A DNA stretch of 64,000 nt from Bordetella parapertussis (GTDB lineage Bacteria; Pseudomonadota; Gammaproteobacteria; Burkholderiales; SG8-41), in NCBI GenBank assembly GCA_945885345.1, contig CAMCYP010000003.1, forward strand, positions 62,001 through 126,000. Reading direction: 5' to 3'. A model generated the notes under the pieces. That model was not told where the DNA came from and did no database searches. It saw only the letters and a list, made by a program, of their open reading frames with translations. The translations under genes were made by a program, and so were the position numbers. Each line of letters begins with the position of its first letter. Within the stretch, counting starts at the first letter, position 1. Shown in pieces: positions 19,379 to 28,189 of the stretch.

Positions 19379-19522
19379 CTACATTTTTTCCTTCGTATCT
19401 TTTGCGGAATCCTGCAGCTTCTCGCCACCGCGTTCGATATCCTTGCCCATACCCTGCATGGTGTTGCAACCGGCCAGGACACCCAGCATCAGCAAGGCCA
19501 ACACTGCTGCGGTCTTTTTCAT
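19379..19522 (-). CDS. Entericidin A/B-family small lipoprotein
   Basis: This 47-residue gene begins MKKTAAVLALLMLGVLAGCN. The lipobox LAGC puts the lipidated cysteine at residue 19, followed by NTMQGMGKDIERGGEKLQDS and AKDTKEKM. The spacing and the GKDIERGGEKLQ block are typical of entericidins (EcnA/EcnB), small envelope lipoproteins linked to stationary-phase stress. AAAGGAG lies 6 nt upstream of the ATG. It is first in a row with the CsbD gene and a further small exported protein. Confidence 0.88.
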   Translation of the reverse strand: MKKTAAVLALLMLGVLAGCNTMQGMGKDIERGGEKLQDSAKDTKEKM

Positions 19523-19934
19523 GTCGCTGCTCCTTTAATGATTACGATGGGATCCGATCGGTCATGCAACCACCGTCACCGACCTTGCCGCGGTCAAACG
19601 CGTATCCATTGCCAAAGCACTGTGGAATAGCCAAACCGGCTTGTGCGTGCGTGGCGGCGGATCGGGTCGATTGCTGCAGCCGCCGGAACCAGCGCGGCCT
19701 GACCGTCTGCCCTTACCTGAGCAGATGCTGTGCCAGGAAAATATTTATAAATAAAAACAAATAGTTACGTATTTTTTGTGGTGTTGCCACGAGGGCTGAA
19801 ACGTCGCCCGGCAGCGACGCGTATTCGCAAAGGATCGCGATGGCAGGTGACCGAAAGCCTGTCGCCTGACGAGGACAAAGGGCGTGATGGTGCCGGGGAA
19901 ACTGCGCGGGCACCGGGGGGCCCGCCGCTGCGCG
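19523..19934. other. Gap without a gene, containing one AT-rich element
   Basis: No gene is supported in these 412 bp. The part up to about 19620 should hold the promoter of the entericidin gene, but no clear boxes were seen. Positions 19741-19771 hold a copy of the dispersed AT-rich element (minus-strand core AACTATTTGTTTTTATTTAT). Confidence 0.5.
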
Positions 19935-20915
19935 CTACTCTTTTGCCACGCCTGCGGTCTCGACCACTTTGCGCCACTTGATGATTTCCTGCTTCATCTG
20001 CGCAGCGAATTCCAGACGGGTATTGCCTTCGGGTTCTATGCCCAGCGCAACCATGCGCGCAATCACCGACGGTGTCCGGGTCATGGTCGCGATTTCCTGC
20101 TGGAAACGATCAAGCAGTGCACGCGGCACGGCCGCCGGTGCAAAAACACCGTACCACGAATTCACTTCGTAACCGGGCAGTGTTTCGCCGATGGTCGGCA
20201 ATTCCGGCGCCGCCTTGAGTCGCTGCGCCCCGGTCACGGCGAGGACTCGCAAACGCCCGGCCCTGGCATGAGGCAACACGCCGGAATAACCGGTGATCAG
20301 CATCTGCACCTGTGCACCAATCACATCGGCCAGTGCCGGCGCCGCGCCCTTGTACGGCACATGCATGATGTCGATCTTCGCCATGGCCTTGAACAATTCT
20401 CCGGCCAGATGCGCGGTCGATCCGGTGCCCGCAGATGCAAAATTGAGCGTCCCCGGCTTGGCCTTGGCCAGTGCGACAAAATCCGCCGTCGACTTCGCCG
20501 GGAACGCCGTCGGCACCACCAGCGCGAGATGGCCGGCACCCACACGGCTGATAGGTGCAAAATCGCGCAGCGGATCGTATGGCATCTTCAACCGAAGGTT
20601 GGGTGCAATCGCCATCTCCCCGTTCGCGCACAGGCCGAGGGTGTAACCATCAGGAGCCGCCTGCGACAGGATGGTGGCGGAAATGGTACCCCCCGCGCCT
20701 GCCCGGTTGTCGACAATCACCTGCTGCCCCAGCACACCCGACAGGTACTCGGCGGCAATGCGGGCGGTAATATCGTTCGGGCCGCCGGCGGGATATCCCA
20801 CCAGCATGCGCAGCGGCCTGGCGGGAAATGCATCGGCAGCCACACCATGCTGAGCCAGCGACACCATCAGCATCGCCAACAAAGCAGATACCCGGTTCTT
20901 GCACAGAAAAATCAT
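19935..20915 (-). CDS. Bug/TctC-family periplasmic solute receptor
   Basis: This 326-residue periplasmic receptor has a signal peptide ending near QHGVAADA, then FPARPLRMLVGYPAGGPNDI, the typical first strand and ligand loop. VIVDNRAGAGGTI, APDGYTLGL, HVPYKGAAPALADVIGAQV and a C-terminal EIIKWRKVVETAGVAKE confirm the family. There are no TctA/TctB partners nearby. Its ATG overlaps the stop of the upstream EAL gene by 4 bp (ATGA), so the two are translationally coupled, an unusual pairing of solute binding with c-di-GMP turnover. The ligand is unknown. Confidence 0.92.
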   Translation of the reverse strand: MIFLCKNRVSALLAMLMVSLAQHGVAADAFPARPLRMLVGYPAGGPNDITARIAAEYLSGVLGQQVIVDNRAGAGGTISATILSQAAPDGYTLGLCANGEMAIAPNLRLKMPYDPLRDFAPISRVGAGHLALVVPTAFPAKSTADFVALAKAKPGTLNFASAGTGSTAHLAGELFKAMAKIDIMHVPYKGAAPALADVIGAQVQMLITGYSGVLPHARAGRLRVLAVTGAQRLKAAPELPTIGETLPGYEVNSWYGVFAPAAVPRALLDRFQQEIATMTRTPSVIARMVALGIEPEGNTRLEFAAQMKQEIIKWRKVVETAGVAKE

Positions 20916-21823
20916 GTCGACCGCGGAAACAATGGCGTGCTCCCGATCCCGATCAGCTCCGACACCTGGCTGGGCACCAGTTCGCTGGGTTGTTTCGCCG
21001 CACGGCCGATCAGGAAACCCTGCGCATTGTCGATGCCCAGATCACGCAGTATGCAGAAATCGGCCATGGTCTCCACGCCTTCGGCGACCAGCGATGAACC
21101 GCATCCTTCAGCGATATGCTGCAGTGATTTGAGGAAATGGTACTTGACCTCATCGGTACTGACGCCCTGCACGAAATGCATGTCAATCTTGACAAAATCC
21201 GGCTGCAGTTCGGACCACAGCCGCAGGCTTGAAAACCCTTCACCGAGGTCATCCAGGGCCACCCGGAACCCGGCCTTGCGAAACAGCATCAGTGCTTCAC
21301 GAAAAATCGAGCGATCGGCGATATGCTGGCTTTCCGTCAACTCAATCGTGACTTGTGCGATATCGATGCCGCAATCCCGGATGAAGCGGCTGATACGCTG
21401 CACATCGTCACGTACATCCAGCACGGTCTGCGGCGTCACATTGAGAAACAGCTGCTGCTGCAAGCCCAGCCTGGCGTACTGGCGCACCACTTTGAGAGCG
21501 CATAGCATGTTCAATTCAATCAACTGGCCGGCGCGGGTCGCCGCCTCGAACAGCTTCGTCGGCGTATGCAGGGGACTGTCATCCGGCCCGCGGATCAGGC
21601 CCTCATAGGCGAGGATCTCGCCTGTCCCAAACGCCAGTATCGGCTGAAATACCGGCTGCACCGAGCGGGTCTCGATAATCCGCAGCAACTCTTCCAGTTC
21701 ACGGAAGCGCGCGTTCTCCCGTGGCTTGGCTACCGGGCTGCCTGCGTCCTTGCGCTCATTCATTTCGGCATTTGCCGAGAGCTGTGTTTTGAAAGTCATC
21801 CCATGTCCCCGCTTGTGCGGCAT
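20912..21823 (-). CDS. EAL-domain cyclic-di-GMP phosphodiesterase
   Basis: This 303-residue protein has a single EAL domain (about 55-290) and no GGDEF or membrane part. Residues expected for c-di-GMP hydrolysis are present: E in EGL (74-76), N128 (LFLNVT), E161 (IELTES), D191-D192 (ALDDLGEGF), K212 (FVKID), E248 (VAEGVE) and Q268 (AQGFLIGR). It is therefore likely active, although loop 6 reads DDLGEG rather than DDFGTG. About 50 helical residues precede the domain. The start is uncertain: ATG at 21823 or 21799. It is coupled to a downstream Bug receptor. Confidence 0.88.
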   Translation of the reverse strand: MPHKRGHGMTFKTQLSANAEMNERKDAGSPVAKPRENARFRELEELLRIIETRSVQPVFQPILAFGTGEILAYEGLIRGPDDSPLHTPTKLFEAATRAGQLIELNMLCALKVVRQYARLGLQQQLFLNVTPQTVLDVRDDVQRISRFIRDCGIDIAQVTIELTESQHIADRSIFREALMLFRKAGFRVALDDLGEGFSSLRLWSELQPDFVKIDMHFVQGVSTDEVKYHFLKSLQHIAEGCGSSLVAEGVETMADFCILRDLGIDNAQGFLIGRAAKQPSELVPSQVSELIGIGSTPLFPRST

Positions 21824-21978
21824 GTCGGGCCATTGTGCCCGGCACGGGTTTCGACGTCGTTACTGCCGAAATCCGGACATGATTAAAGCATAATTTCAAT
21901 GACTTGGCCGAACTTCCGGGGCAAAACACGCCTGCGCCGGGCACTGCTGCCGCCAGTGGCCGCAAAGGTGGTGGCGCC

Positions 21979-23913
21979 TTATCGGTTGCCCAGCGCCAGC
22001 ATCAGCTGATTCAGCCGTTTGACGAAACCGGCCGGATCCTCAAGCTGGCCGCCCTCGGCCAGCAGCGACTGGTCAAACAGCACGGCGGCAAAATCGCCAA
22101 AGCGCGCATCTTCCGTTTCCGCCTGCAGGCGCTGCACCAGCGGATGTTCGGCATTGATTTCGAGTATGGGTTTGGCCATCGGCACTTTCTGCCCGGCGGC
22201 CTTCAGCATGCGCTGCAGGCCGGCGGTCATGTCGTGCTCGTCGGCCACCAGGCAGGCAGGCGATTCCGTCAGGCGCAGCGTTACGCGCACTTCCTTGACC
22301 CGCTCACCCAGCGCCTTGGCGATGCGTTCGGTGAACGCCTTGTGCTGTTCCGCGGCTTCAGTCTGTGCCTTTTTCTCCGCTTCGTCTTCAAGCTTGCCCA
22401 GGTCAAGTGCCCCTCGCGCCACCGACTGCAGCGGCTTGCCGTCGAATTCGGTGAGGAAGGACATCATCCATTCATCGACCCGTTCCGACAGCAGCAGCAC
22501 TTCGACGCCTTTTTTGCGCAGCACTTCGAGGTGCGGGCTGGCCTTGGCGGCAACAAATGATTCCGCGGTCACGTAATAAATCTTCTCCTGCTCGGGTTTC
22601 ATCCGCGCCACGTAATCGACCAGCGACACCTCTTCGTCAGCAGTGTCCTTCAGCGTCGATGCAAAACGCAGCAGTTTGGCAATGCGGTCACGGTTGGCCT
22701 GATCCTCGCCGATGCCCTCCTTGAACACGCGGCCGAATTCCTTCCAGAACGTGGTGAATTTCTCCTTCTGGTTTTCCGCGAGGTCTTCGATCATCGACAG
22801 CACGCGTTTGACCGAGGCCGCGCGGATGGTTTCGATATCCTTCGATTCCTGCAGGATTTCGCGCGATACGTTCAGTGGCAGATCGGCGGAGTCGATGACG
22901 CCGCGCACGAAGCGCAGGTAATGCGGCATCAGGTTGTCGGCGTCATCCATGATGAACACGCGTTTCACATACAACTTGATCCCGCGCCGCTGCTCGCGAT
23001 CCCACAGGTCGAAAGGCGCGCGCGCGGGGATGTACAGCAACTGCGTGTATTCCTTGCGCCCCTCGACCTTGTTATGCGACCAGGTCAGGGGCGCCTCGAA
23101 ATCGTGCGACACATGTTTGTAGAATTCGATGTACTGTTCGTCAGTGATTTCAGACTTCGAGCGTGCCCACAAGGCACTGGCCTGGTTGACGGTTTCGTCC
23201 TTGTCGGTAGTGCGGTATTTTGCGGAATCCTTGTCCCACTCCTCTTCCTTCATCAGGATCGGCAGCGTGATGTGGTCGGAATATTTGCGCAGGATGGTAC
23301 GCAGGCGCGTGCCATCGAGGAACTCGTCTTCGTCTTTGCGAAGGTGGAGTGTGACCTCGGTGCCACGTTCGGGTTTCGCCGTGGCCTCCAGCGTATATTC
23401 GCCGCCGCCGTCGGATTCCCAGCGCACCCCAAGCTCCGCTGCAAGGCCGGCACGGCGCGTCACCAGCGTGACCTTGTCAGCAACAACGAACGATGAATAA
23501 AAACCGACGCCGAACTGGCCGATCAACTGCGCGTCCTTCGCCGCATCACCGGTCAGCTTGGCGAGGAACTCGCGGGTGCCGGAACGGGCAATGGTGCCGA
23601 CGTTACTGATAACTTCCTCGCGCGACATGCCGATGCCGTTGTCGGTGATTGTCACCGTGCGCGCTGCGGGATCAAAAGCAACGCGGATTTTCAGTTCGGC
23701 ATCATTTTCCAGCAGGCCCTTGTCGGTCAGTGCCTCAAAGCGCAGCTTGTCACAGGCATCCGAAGCATTGGAAACGAGTTCGCGCAGGAAAATTTCCTTG
23801 TTGCTGTACAAGGAATGGATCATCAGCTGCAGCAGTTGTTTGACCTCGGCCTGGAAACCCAGGGTTTCCTTGCGGATGTCAGCGGTGGTATCGGTATGGG
23901 CGGTCTCGGCCAT
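21979..23913 (-). CDS. htpG: Hsp90-family molecular chaperone HtpG
   Basis: HtpG is the bacterial Hsp90, an ATP-dependent cytoplasmic chaperone. The protein is 644 residues, about the family norm. The N-terminal ATPase carries [33 protein letters not shown] and [16 protein letters not shown]. The middle domain has [14 protein letters not shown] and the dimerisation domain ends with [12 protein letters not shown]. The ATG at 23913 has GGAG 6 nt upstream and gives [10 protein letters not shown]; longer frames upstream are not supported. It is separated from neighbours by gaps over 90 bp and is probably transcribed alone. Confidence 0.97.
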   Translation of the reverse strand: MAETAHTDTTADIRKETLGFQAEVKQLLQLMIHSLYSNKEIFLRELVSNASDACDKLRFEALTDKGLLENDAELKIRVAFDPAARTVTITDNGIGMSREEVISNVGTIARSGTREFLAKLTGDAAKDAQLIGQFGVGFYSSFVVADKVTLVTRRAGLAAELGVRWESDGGGEYTLEATAKPERGTEVTLHLRKDEDEFLDGTRLRTILRKYSDHITLPILMKEEEWDKDSAKYRTTDKDETVNQASALWARSKSEITDEQYIEFYKHVSHDFEAPLTWSHNKVEGRKEYTQLLYIPARAPFDLWDREQRRGIKLYVKRVFIMDDADNLMPHYLRFVRGVIDSADLPLNVSREILQESKDIETIRAASVKRVLSMIEDLAENQKEKFTTFWKEFGRVFKEGIGEDQANRDRIAKLLRFASTLKDTADEEVSLVDYVARMKPEQEKIYYVTAESFVAAKASPHLEVLRKKGVEVLLLSERVDEWMMSFLTEFDGKPLQSVARGALDLGKLEDEAEKKAQTEAAEQHKAFTERIAKALGERVKEVRVTLRLTESPACLVADEHDMTAGLQRMLKAAGQKVPMAKPILEINAEHPLVQRLQAETEDARFGDFAAVLFDQSLLAEGGQLEDPAGFVKRLNQLMLALGNR

Positions 23914-24027
23914 GGCAACTCCGGAAAAGGTGAACAAAATCGGTGACCAAAACATGGGGCCGGCCACGGCAGATTTCAAGCGCAGGCCGGGCACTGCCGG
24001 TGCACGTGCCGTGCAGTGAGGTAAAAC

Positions 24028-24060
24028 TATAAGTTATTGATTTTATTTATTATTTATTGC
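24028..24060. repeat. Copy of dispersed AT-rich element
   Basis: The core AAGTTATTGATTTTATTTAT matches copies at 37711 and 50084. On the minus strand it begins at the stop codon of the amino acid permease gene. Confidence 0.5.
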
Positions 24061-25396
24061 GGCGCGCGATGAGCATCAAAGGTACGCCAAGCAGTAGCAC
24101 TCCGATTCCCAGCTGCGCCCCGATACTGCCCGGGTCCTTGGACATGGCGTAGCCGGCACTAGACCACAGCATGAATGCGCACATCGCGCAGAACACGATC
24201 GGGGTCAACGGATACAGCGGCACCCGGAACGGATTGGCGGCAGCCGGCTCCTGGCGGCGCAGCACGAACAGCGATATGCCGGTCAACAGGAAGAACAGCC
24301 AGAACGCCGGGGCGGTGTAGGCAACCATGGTTTCGAAACCGTCGGGCGTCGTTGCAGCCAGCAGCACCAGCGCCAGCGATACGGCGCCCTGCACCAGCAG
24401 CGCGCTGGTCGGTGTATTGGTACGCTCGTTCCATTTACCCAGAGCGCGAAACATGCCAAAGTCGCGGCCCAGCGCAAAATTGGTGCGAGCGCCGGTAAAC
24501 GTTGTGGCGTTCAGCGTGGAAAGCGCGGCCGCCATGACGATCACGCTCAGCACCAGCTTGCCCGCACCTCCCAGCGTTGCCTGCATCAGATCCGCGGCGA
24601 CGGCGCGCGAGTTCCTCATGCCTTCGAGACCGAGGACATTGAGGTAGGCGAGGTTGAGCAGCACGTACAGCACCGTTACCGCCAGAATGCCTAGCAACAG
24701 GGCACGCACGATGTTGCGCCGCGCGTCCTGCATCTCTGCCGTCAGATACGCCGCCTCGTTCCATCCTCCATAGGTTAGCAGGATGAAAATCAGCGCAAGC
24801 TGCGAAAACAGCGGCGCGCCGGCAGCTGGCGGCGCTGCTGCTGCTGCAGGCTGGACACCGCCGTGCATGAAACCGGCAATGATCACCGCGAAGATGGCCA
24901 GGGCCAGCGCCGAGGTAAGCACTGTCTGCACCGATTTGCTCTCTCGGGTTCCAACCAGATTGAGCGCGGTCACCGCGACCACCGCAATCAACGCGTAAAT
25001 CACTGAACCTTTGTCGCCCAGCGGCCATAACTGGCTGGCATAGTCACCGAATACGAAAGCGATGGCCGCGATGGCACCGGTCTGCACGACGCTCATCCGC
25101 GCCCATGCAAACAGGAACGCCAGCTTCGATCCGAATGCCCGGTCCAGAAAATGGTATTCACCACCGGCATTGGGGAACGACGAGCCGAGCTCCGCGTAGC
25201 ACAGCGCGCCGATCAAAGAAATAGCACCGCCGGCCACCCACAACGCAATGAAAACCGTTTCGGTCGACACGCTACCGGCAACGATGGACGGGGCCTTGAA
25301 GATGCCAGCACCGATGACGATGCCGACAATCATCGCGCAAGCATCTACTACCGACAGGGTCTGGCGTGGTGTTGCCGCAGTGCTGGTCGTGCTCAT
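24050..25396 (-). CDS. APC-superfamily amino acid permease
   Basis: This 448-residue integral membrane transporter has about 12 hydrophobic segments. The N-terminal APC signature is visible: VDACAMIVGIVIGAGIFKAP (helix 1 with the unwound GxGIF region), then SLIGALCYAELGSSFPNAGG in helices 2-3. The substrate is probably an amino acid or polyamine, which the sequence does not settle. It lies 83 bp downstream of the run of five exported methyltransferase-like genes and on the same strand, so it may be co-transcribed with them. The gap contains a 14-bp direct repeat (25461-25488). Confidence 0.88.
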   Translation of the reverse strand: MSTTSTAATPRQTLSVVDACAMIVGIVIGAGIFKAPSIVAGSVSTETVFIALWVAGGAISLIGALCYAELGSSFPNAGGEYHFLDRAFGSKLAFLFAWARMSVVQTGAIAAIAFVFGDYASQLWPLGDKGSVIYALIAVVAVTALNLVGTRESKSVQTVLTSALALAIFAVIIAGFMHGGVQPAAAAAPPAAGAPLFSQLALIFILLTYGGWNEAAYLTAEMQDARRNIVRALLLGILAVTVLYVLLNLAYLNVLGLEGMRNSRAVAADLMQATLGGAGKLVLSVIVMAAALSTLNATTFTGARTNFALGRDFGMFRALGKWNERTNTPTSALLVQGAVSLALVLLAATTPDGFETMVAYTAPAFWLFFLLTGISLFVLRRQEPAAANPFRVPLYPLTPIVFCAMCAFMLWSSAGYAMSKDPGSIGAQLGIGVLLLGVPLMLIARRNK

Positions 25397-25479
25397 GCGA
25401 ACTCCCCGGGTACGGCCGGACTGGTTTCCGGCCGGTTATTTTTTCGCAGTTAATTTTTCCCGCTTTTACTTTTCCGCTT

Positions 25480-26400
25480 TTATTTTTCTTCAGGCAATTC
25501 GTCCGCGGCACGCTTCAGTTCGCCGCGCTGGATCTGTTTCGCCGTCCATGCCACCTGCTGCCGTGCAGCGCCTTCCCCGATGACCAGCGTGCCCTGGATG
25601 GTGCCGTCGCCGATCTTTCCGGTGAACTCGTGGCGCGCCATGCCGTCGCGGCCACCGGCAACGAGGCGGATGTTCTCGCCCATGATGCGGCCGCGCAGAC
25701 CGGTGCTGCGATCACGGATCTCGACCTTGCCCTCGACCTCCTGAAATTCCTGCTGCAGGTCAAATTCCAGCGGTGTGTCACGGCCACCGATCTTGACCAG
25801 CGACTGCCATTTCCCCGGAACCCGCGCCGGCACCACGTAAAAATAGAGGTAACTCACACCCGGATTGCCGACTTTTTTCTCGGGCACCACCAGTTCACGC
25901 TGTTCGTCGGCACCCCAATCGCCGAGATGGTAGTCGTGTGTCACGATGCGCGTGCCCGGCTTCATCGCCATGAACTTGGGCCGCAGCCTGAGGTTCATCT
26001 CCGGCAGCAGGTAGGTGCTGATCACCGTCGCCCGCGACAGGTCCGTGGTAAACAGGTCTTCCTCGATAAAACGCACCTTGTCGGTAACGCCGGCCTTTTT
26101 CGCATTCTGGTTGGCGAGTTTCAGCAGATAGGTATCGAGATCAACACCAAAGGCACTGGCGCCGTACTTGGTCGCCGCGGTAATGACAAAACGCCCGTCA
26201 CCCGAGCCGAGATCGATCAGGAAATCCTTGGGACCGATCTTCGCCATCTCCAGCATGGTATCGACAACGATCTGCGGCGTCGGCACATACACCACGTCGC
26301 CACGACCGTCCTGTGCGGCGGCGGGCAATGCCGCCAGGCTGCCCAACACCAGTGCCGCGCTGCTCAATGCCTTTACAATGTTCATGCCTGCCATTTTCAT
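25480..26400 (-). CDS. Exported aKMT/Dot1-like methyltransferase paralogue 1
   Basis: This 306-residue protein has a Sec signal peptide (MNIVKALSSAALVLGSLAAL, cut near AAAQ). YVPTPQIVVDTML (38-50) leads into the SAM-binding fold: DLGSGDGR (63-70), GVDLD (85-89), DLFTTD (115-120), YLLP (130-133) and PGTRIVTHD (148-156). This block order resembles archaeal aKMT lysine methyltransferases of the Dot1 superfamily. A C-terminal extension of about 130 residues (YFYVVPARVPGKW, then LEFDLQQEFQEVEG) is shared by the six paralogues. The start at 26400 has AAGGAG 8 nt upstream. Substrate and compartment of activity are unknown. Confidence 0.8.
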   Translation of the reverse strand: MKMAGMNIVKALSSAALVLGSLAALPAAAQDGRGDVVYVPTPQIVVDTMLEMAKIGPKDFLIDLGSGDGRFVITAATKYGASAFGVDLDTYLLKLANQNAKKAGVTDKVRFIEEDLFTTDLSRATVISTYLLPEMNLRLRPKFMAMKPGTRIVTHDYHLGDWGADEQRELVVPEKKVGNPGVSYLYFYVVPARVPGKWQSLVKIGGRDTPLEFDLQQEFQEVEGKVEIRDRSTGLRGRIMGENIRLVAGGRDGMARHEFTGKIGDGTIQGTLVIGEGAARQQVAWTAKQIQRGELKRAADELPEEK

Positions 26401-26444
26401 CACTGCTCCTTGTTGGACTGCCGACTGCGGAATACCGCGCCGGC

Positions 26445-27308
26445 CTACATGCCGCCGATGTTGATTTTTCCTGTTTTGACCCGTTCCGCCCGCCACGGTT
26501 GTGCACGCTCACCGCTGCGCAACACGACTTCTCCGTTAATCACGTTGCCTCTAATGCGACCGGTATAACGCTGCACACCGGCCTCACCGGAAACCGTAAA
26601 GCTGACCGTATCCCCCTTGATACGCGCCTCACCCAGCCGCAGCGGTTGCCCCTGCAGCATGACCGCACCCACCGGGACCTGGAATTTCTGTTCCAGCCGC
26701 GCCTCGTAACCCGCGCTTCCCGGCAACGACCACTGCCAGACACCGGCCACATTGGCCGGCACCACCCACAGCATGATATCGCTGCGCGGCGGGCCGTAGG
26801 GCTTGTCGGGCACATCAATGGTGATTTTCTGGTCGGGCGCCCAGTCGGCAAAGTCAAAATCATGTGACACGATGCGCGTGCCGGGCTTCAGTTGCTCGAA
26901 CAGCAGCGGCCGTAACTGCAGGTTGATCGAGTGCAGCAGATAGGTCGTCACCACGGTGGCGTGACTGATGTCGGTGCCGAACAGGTTGCGTACCTCGAAC
27001 ACCACCCTGTCCGCTACGCCCTGCTTGCGCGCATCAGCCAGCGCCATGCGCACCAGCCGGTCATCGAGGTCCACCCCCATGCCGCGGGTGCCGAAACGGG
27101 TTGCGGCGCGGATCGAAATGCGACCGTCACCGGAGCCGAGGTCGATCAGGTAATCATCGGGACCGACGCCGCCCAGACCAAGCATCGCATCCACCACATT
27201 CATCGGCGTCGGCACATAGGGTACATCGGACGCCTGCACTGCGGTCGCCTGCCAGCATAATCCCGCCAGCAGCATGGTGACAAAAGCGCGACACAGACGA
27301 AAGATCAT
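26445..27308 (-). CDS. Exported aKMT/Dot1-like methyltransferase paralogue 2
   Basis: This 287-residue protein has a signal peptide (FRLCRAFVTMLLAGLCWQAT, cut near VQA) and then VPYVPTPMNVVDAML. The methyltransferase motifs are DLGSGDGR (56-63), GVDLDDRLV, NLFGTDISHATVVTTYLL and PGTRIVSHDF. It is the only paralogue with YLLHS in place of YLLP. The extension reads LWVVPANVAGVW and QKFQVPVG. Its ATG overlaps the stop of paralogue 3 by 4 bp (ATGA), so it is translationally coupled. It shares clear homology with paralogues 1 and 3 to 6. Confidence 0.8.
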   Translation of the reverse strand: MIFRLCRAFVTMLLAGLCWQATAVQASDVPYVPTPMNVVDAMLGLGGVGPDDYLIDLGSGDGRISIRAATRFGTRGMGVDLDDRLVRMALADARKQGVADRVVFEVRNLFGTDISHATVVTTYLLHSINLQLRPLLFEQLKPGTRIVSHDFDFADWAPDQKITIDVPDKPYGPPRSDIMLWVVPANVAGVWQWSLPGSAGYEARLEQKFQVPVGAVMLQGQPLRLGEARIKGDTVSFTVSGEAGVQRYTGRIRGNVINGEVVLRSGERAQPWRAERVKTGKINIGGM

Positions 27309-28171
27309 GGCGCCGGCACACGCACTGCGCGCCAGTTGTGCGTTGTCTGCGTGCTGCCGGTACCGCGGCGGAACTGGCCTTCGATCACATCACCGCTGAC
27401 ACGACCTTCAAAATAAAGACTGGCCTCGTTGTCGCGATCACGGTCATCGACAATGACGAAGCTCAACCGGTCGCCGGACAGCCGCGATTCCCAGACTTGG
27501 GCATGACGGCCGTCGAAGCGCGCAAAGCCGTCGACTTCCTGGAATTTCTGCCGCAGTTCCAGATTGATGGTGTGCTCGCTGCCGGGTAACGTGAATTTCA
27601 TGTCCCATTTGCCGGCAACCTTTGCCGGCACGATCCACAGGAAAGAATTTTTACGGATCTGGGTGGTTACGTCGGGATTCCAGTCCTCGAGCCGGAAATC
27701 ATGCGACACCAGCCGCGTGCCCGGCTTCAGATTAAGCAGCGCCGGACGCAGCCGCATCATCACGCCGGGCAGCAGATACATGGTAATCACCGTCGCCTGA
27801 CTGATATCGGTCTTGAACAGATCCTGCTGCAGGAATTTGACGCGATCGGTGACGCCTGCCGCAGCGGCCGCTTCGATGCTTTCGGCGACCAGTTCTTCAT
27901 CAAGATCAACACCGATGCCGCGCGCACCAAATTTTTTCGCAGCGGTAATCAGCACGCGGCCGTCGCCGGAACCGAGATCCATTACAAAATCCTGTGCCGT
28001 CACGTTCGCAAGCCGCAGCATTTCTTCGATCACCACGTACGGCGTCGGCACAAACGGCACATCGAATTGCCAGTGCGGCGGTTGCGCCGGTTGCGCCCGG
28101 GCCGGCAATGGCAGCAGCAGCGCCAAGCCGAGTTGGATTAAAATACCATTTAAAAACAATGACTTATTCAT
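27305..28171 (-). CDS. Exported aKMT/Dot1-like methyltransferase paralogue 3
   Basis: This 288-residue protein has a signal peptide (NKSLFLNGILIQLGLALLLP, cut near ARA) and a short proline-rich linker before VPFVPTPYVVIEEML. The motifs are DLGSGDGR (65-72), GVDLDEELV, DLFKTDISQATVITMYLLPG and PGTRLVSHDF. The extension has LWIVPAKVAGKW and LRQKFQEVDG. The first codons (MNKSLFLNG) are encoded by an AT-rich stretch resembling the dispersed element. It is coupled to paralogue 2 by a 4-bp overlap and follows paralogue 4 by 18 bp. Confidence 0.8.
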   Translation of the reverse strand: MNKSLFLNGILIQLGLALLLPLPARAQPAQPPHWQFDVPFVPTPYVVIEEMLRLANVTAQDFVMDLGSGDGRVLITAAKKFGARGIGVDLDEELVAESIEAAAAAGVTDRVKFLQQDLFKTDISQATVITMYLLPGVMMRLRPALLNLKPGTRLVSHDFRLEDWNPDVTTQIRKNSFLWIVPAKVAGKWDMKFTLPGSEHTINLELRQKFQEVDGFARFDGRHAQVWESRLSGDRLSFVIVDDRDRDNEASLYFEGRVSGDVIEGQFRRGTGSTQTTHNWRAVRVPAP

Positions 28172-28189
28172 ATGCCTGTCGCGGCATGC

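Noticed and set aside
19884-21608. Open frame of 574 codons on the plus strand
   Set aside because: It lies opposite the Bug and EAL genes, which have clear conserved motifs. No motif or ribosome binding site supports it.
25397-25479. 14-bp direct repeat (CGCTTTTACTTTTC / CGCTTTTATTTTTC) as a regulatory site
   Set aside because: Two imperfect pyrimidine-rich copies in a short gap are noted only in passing; no palindrome or known operator is present.
25366-26568. Open frame of 400 codons on the plus strand over methyltransferase paralogue 1
   Set aside because: The minus-strand frame carries the signal peptide and SAM motifs; the plus-strand frame is a shadow.
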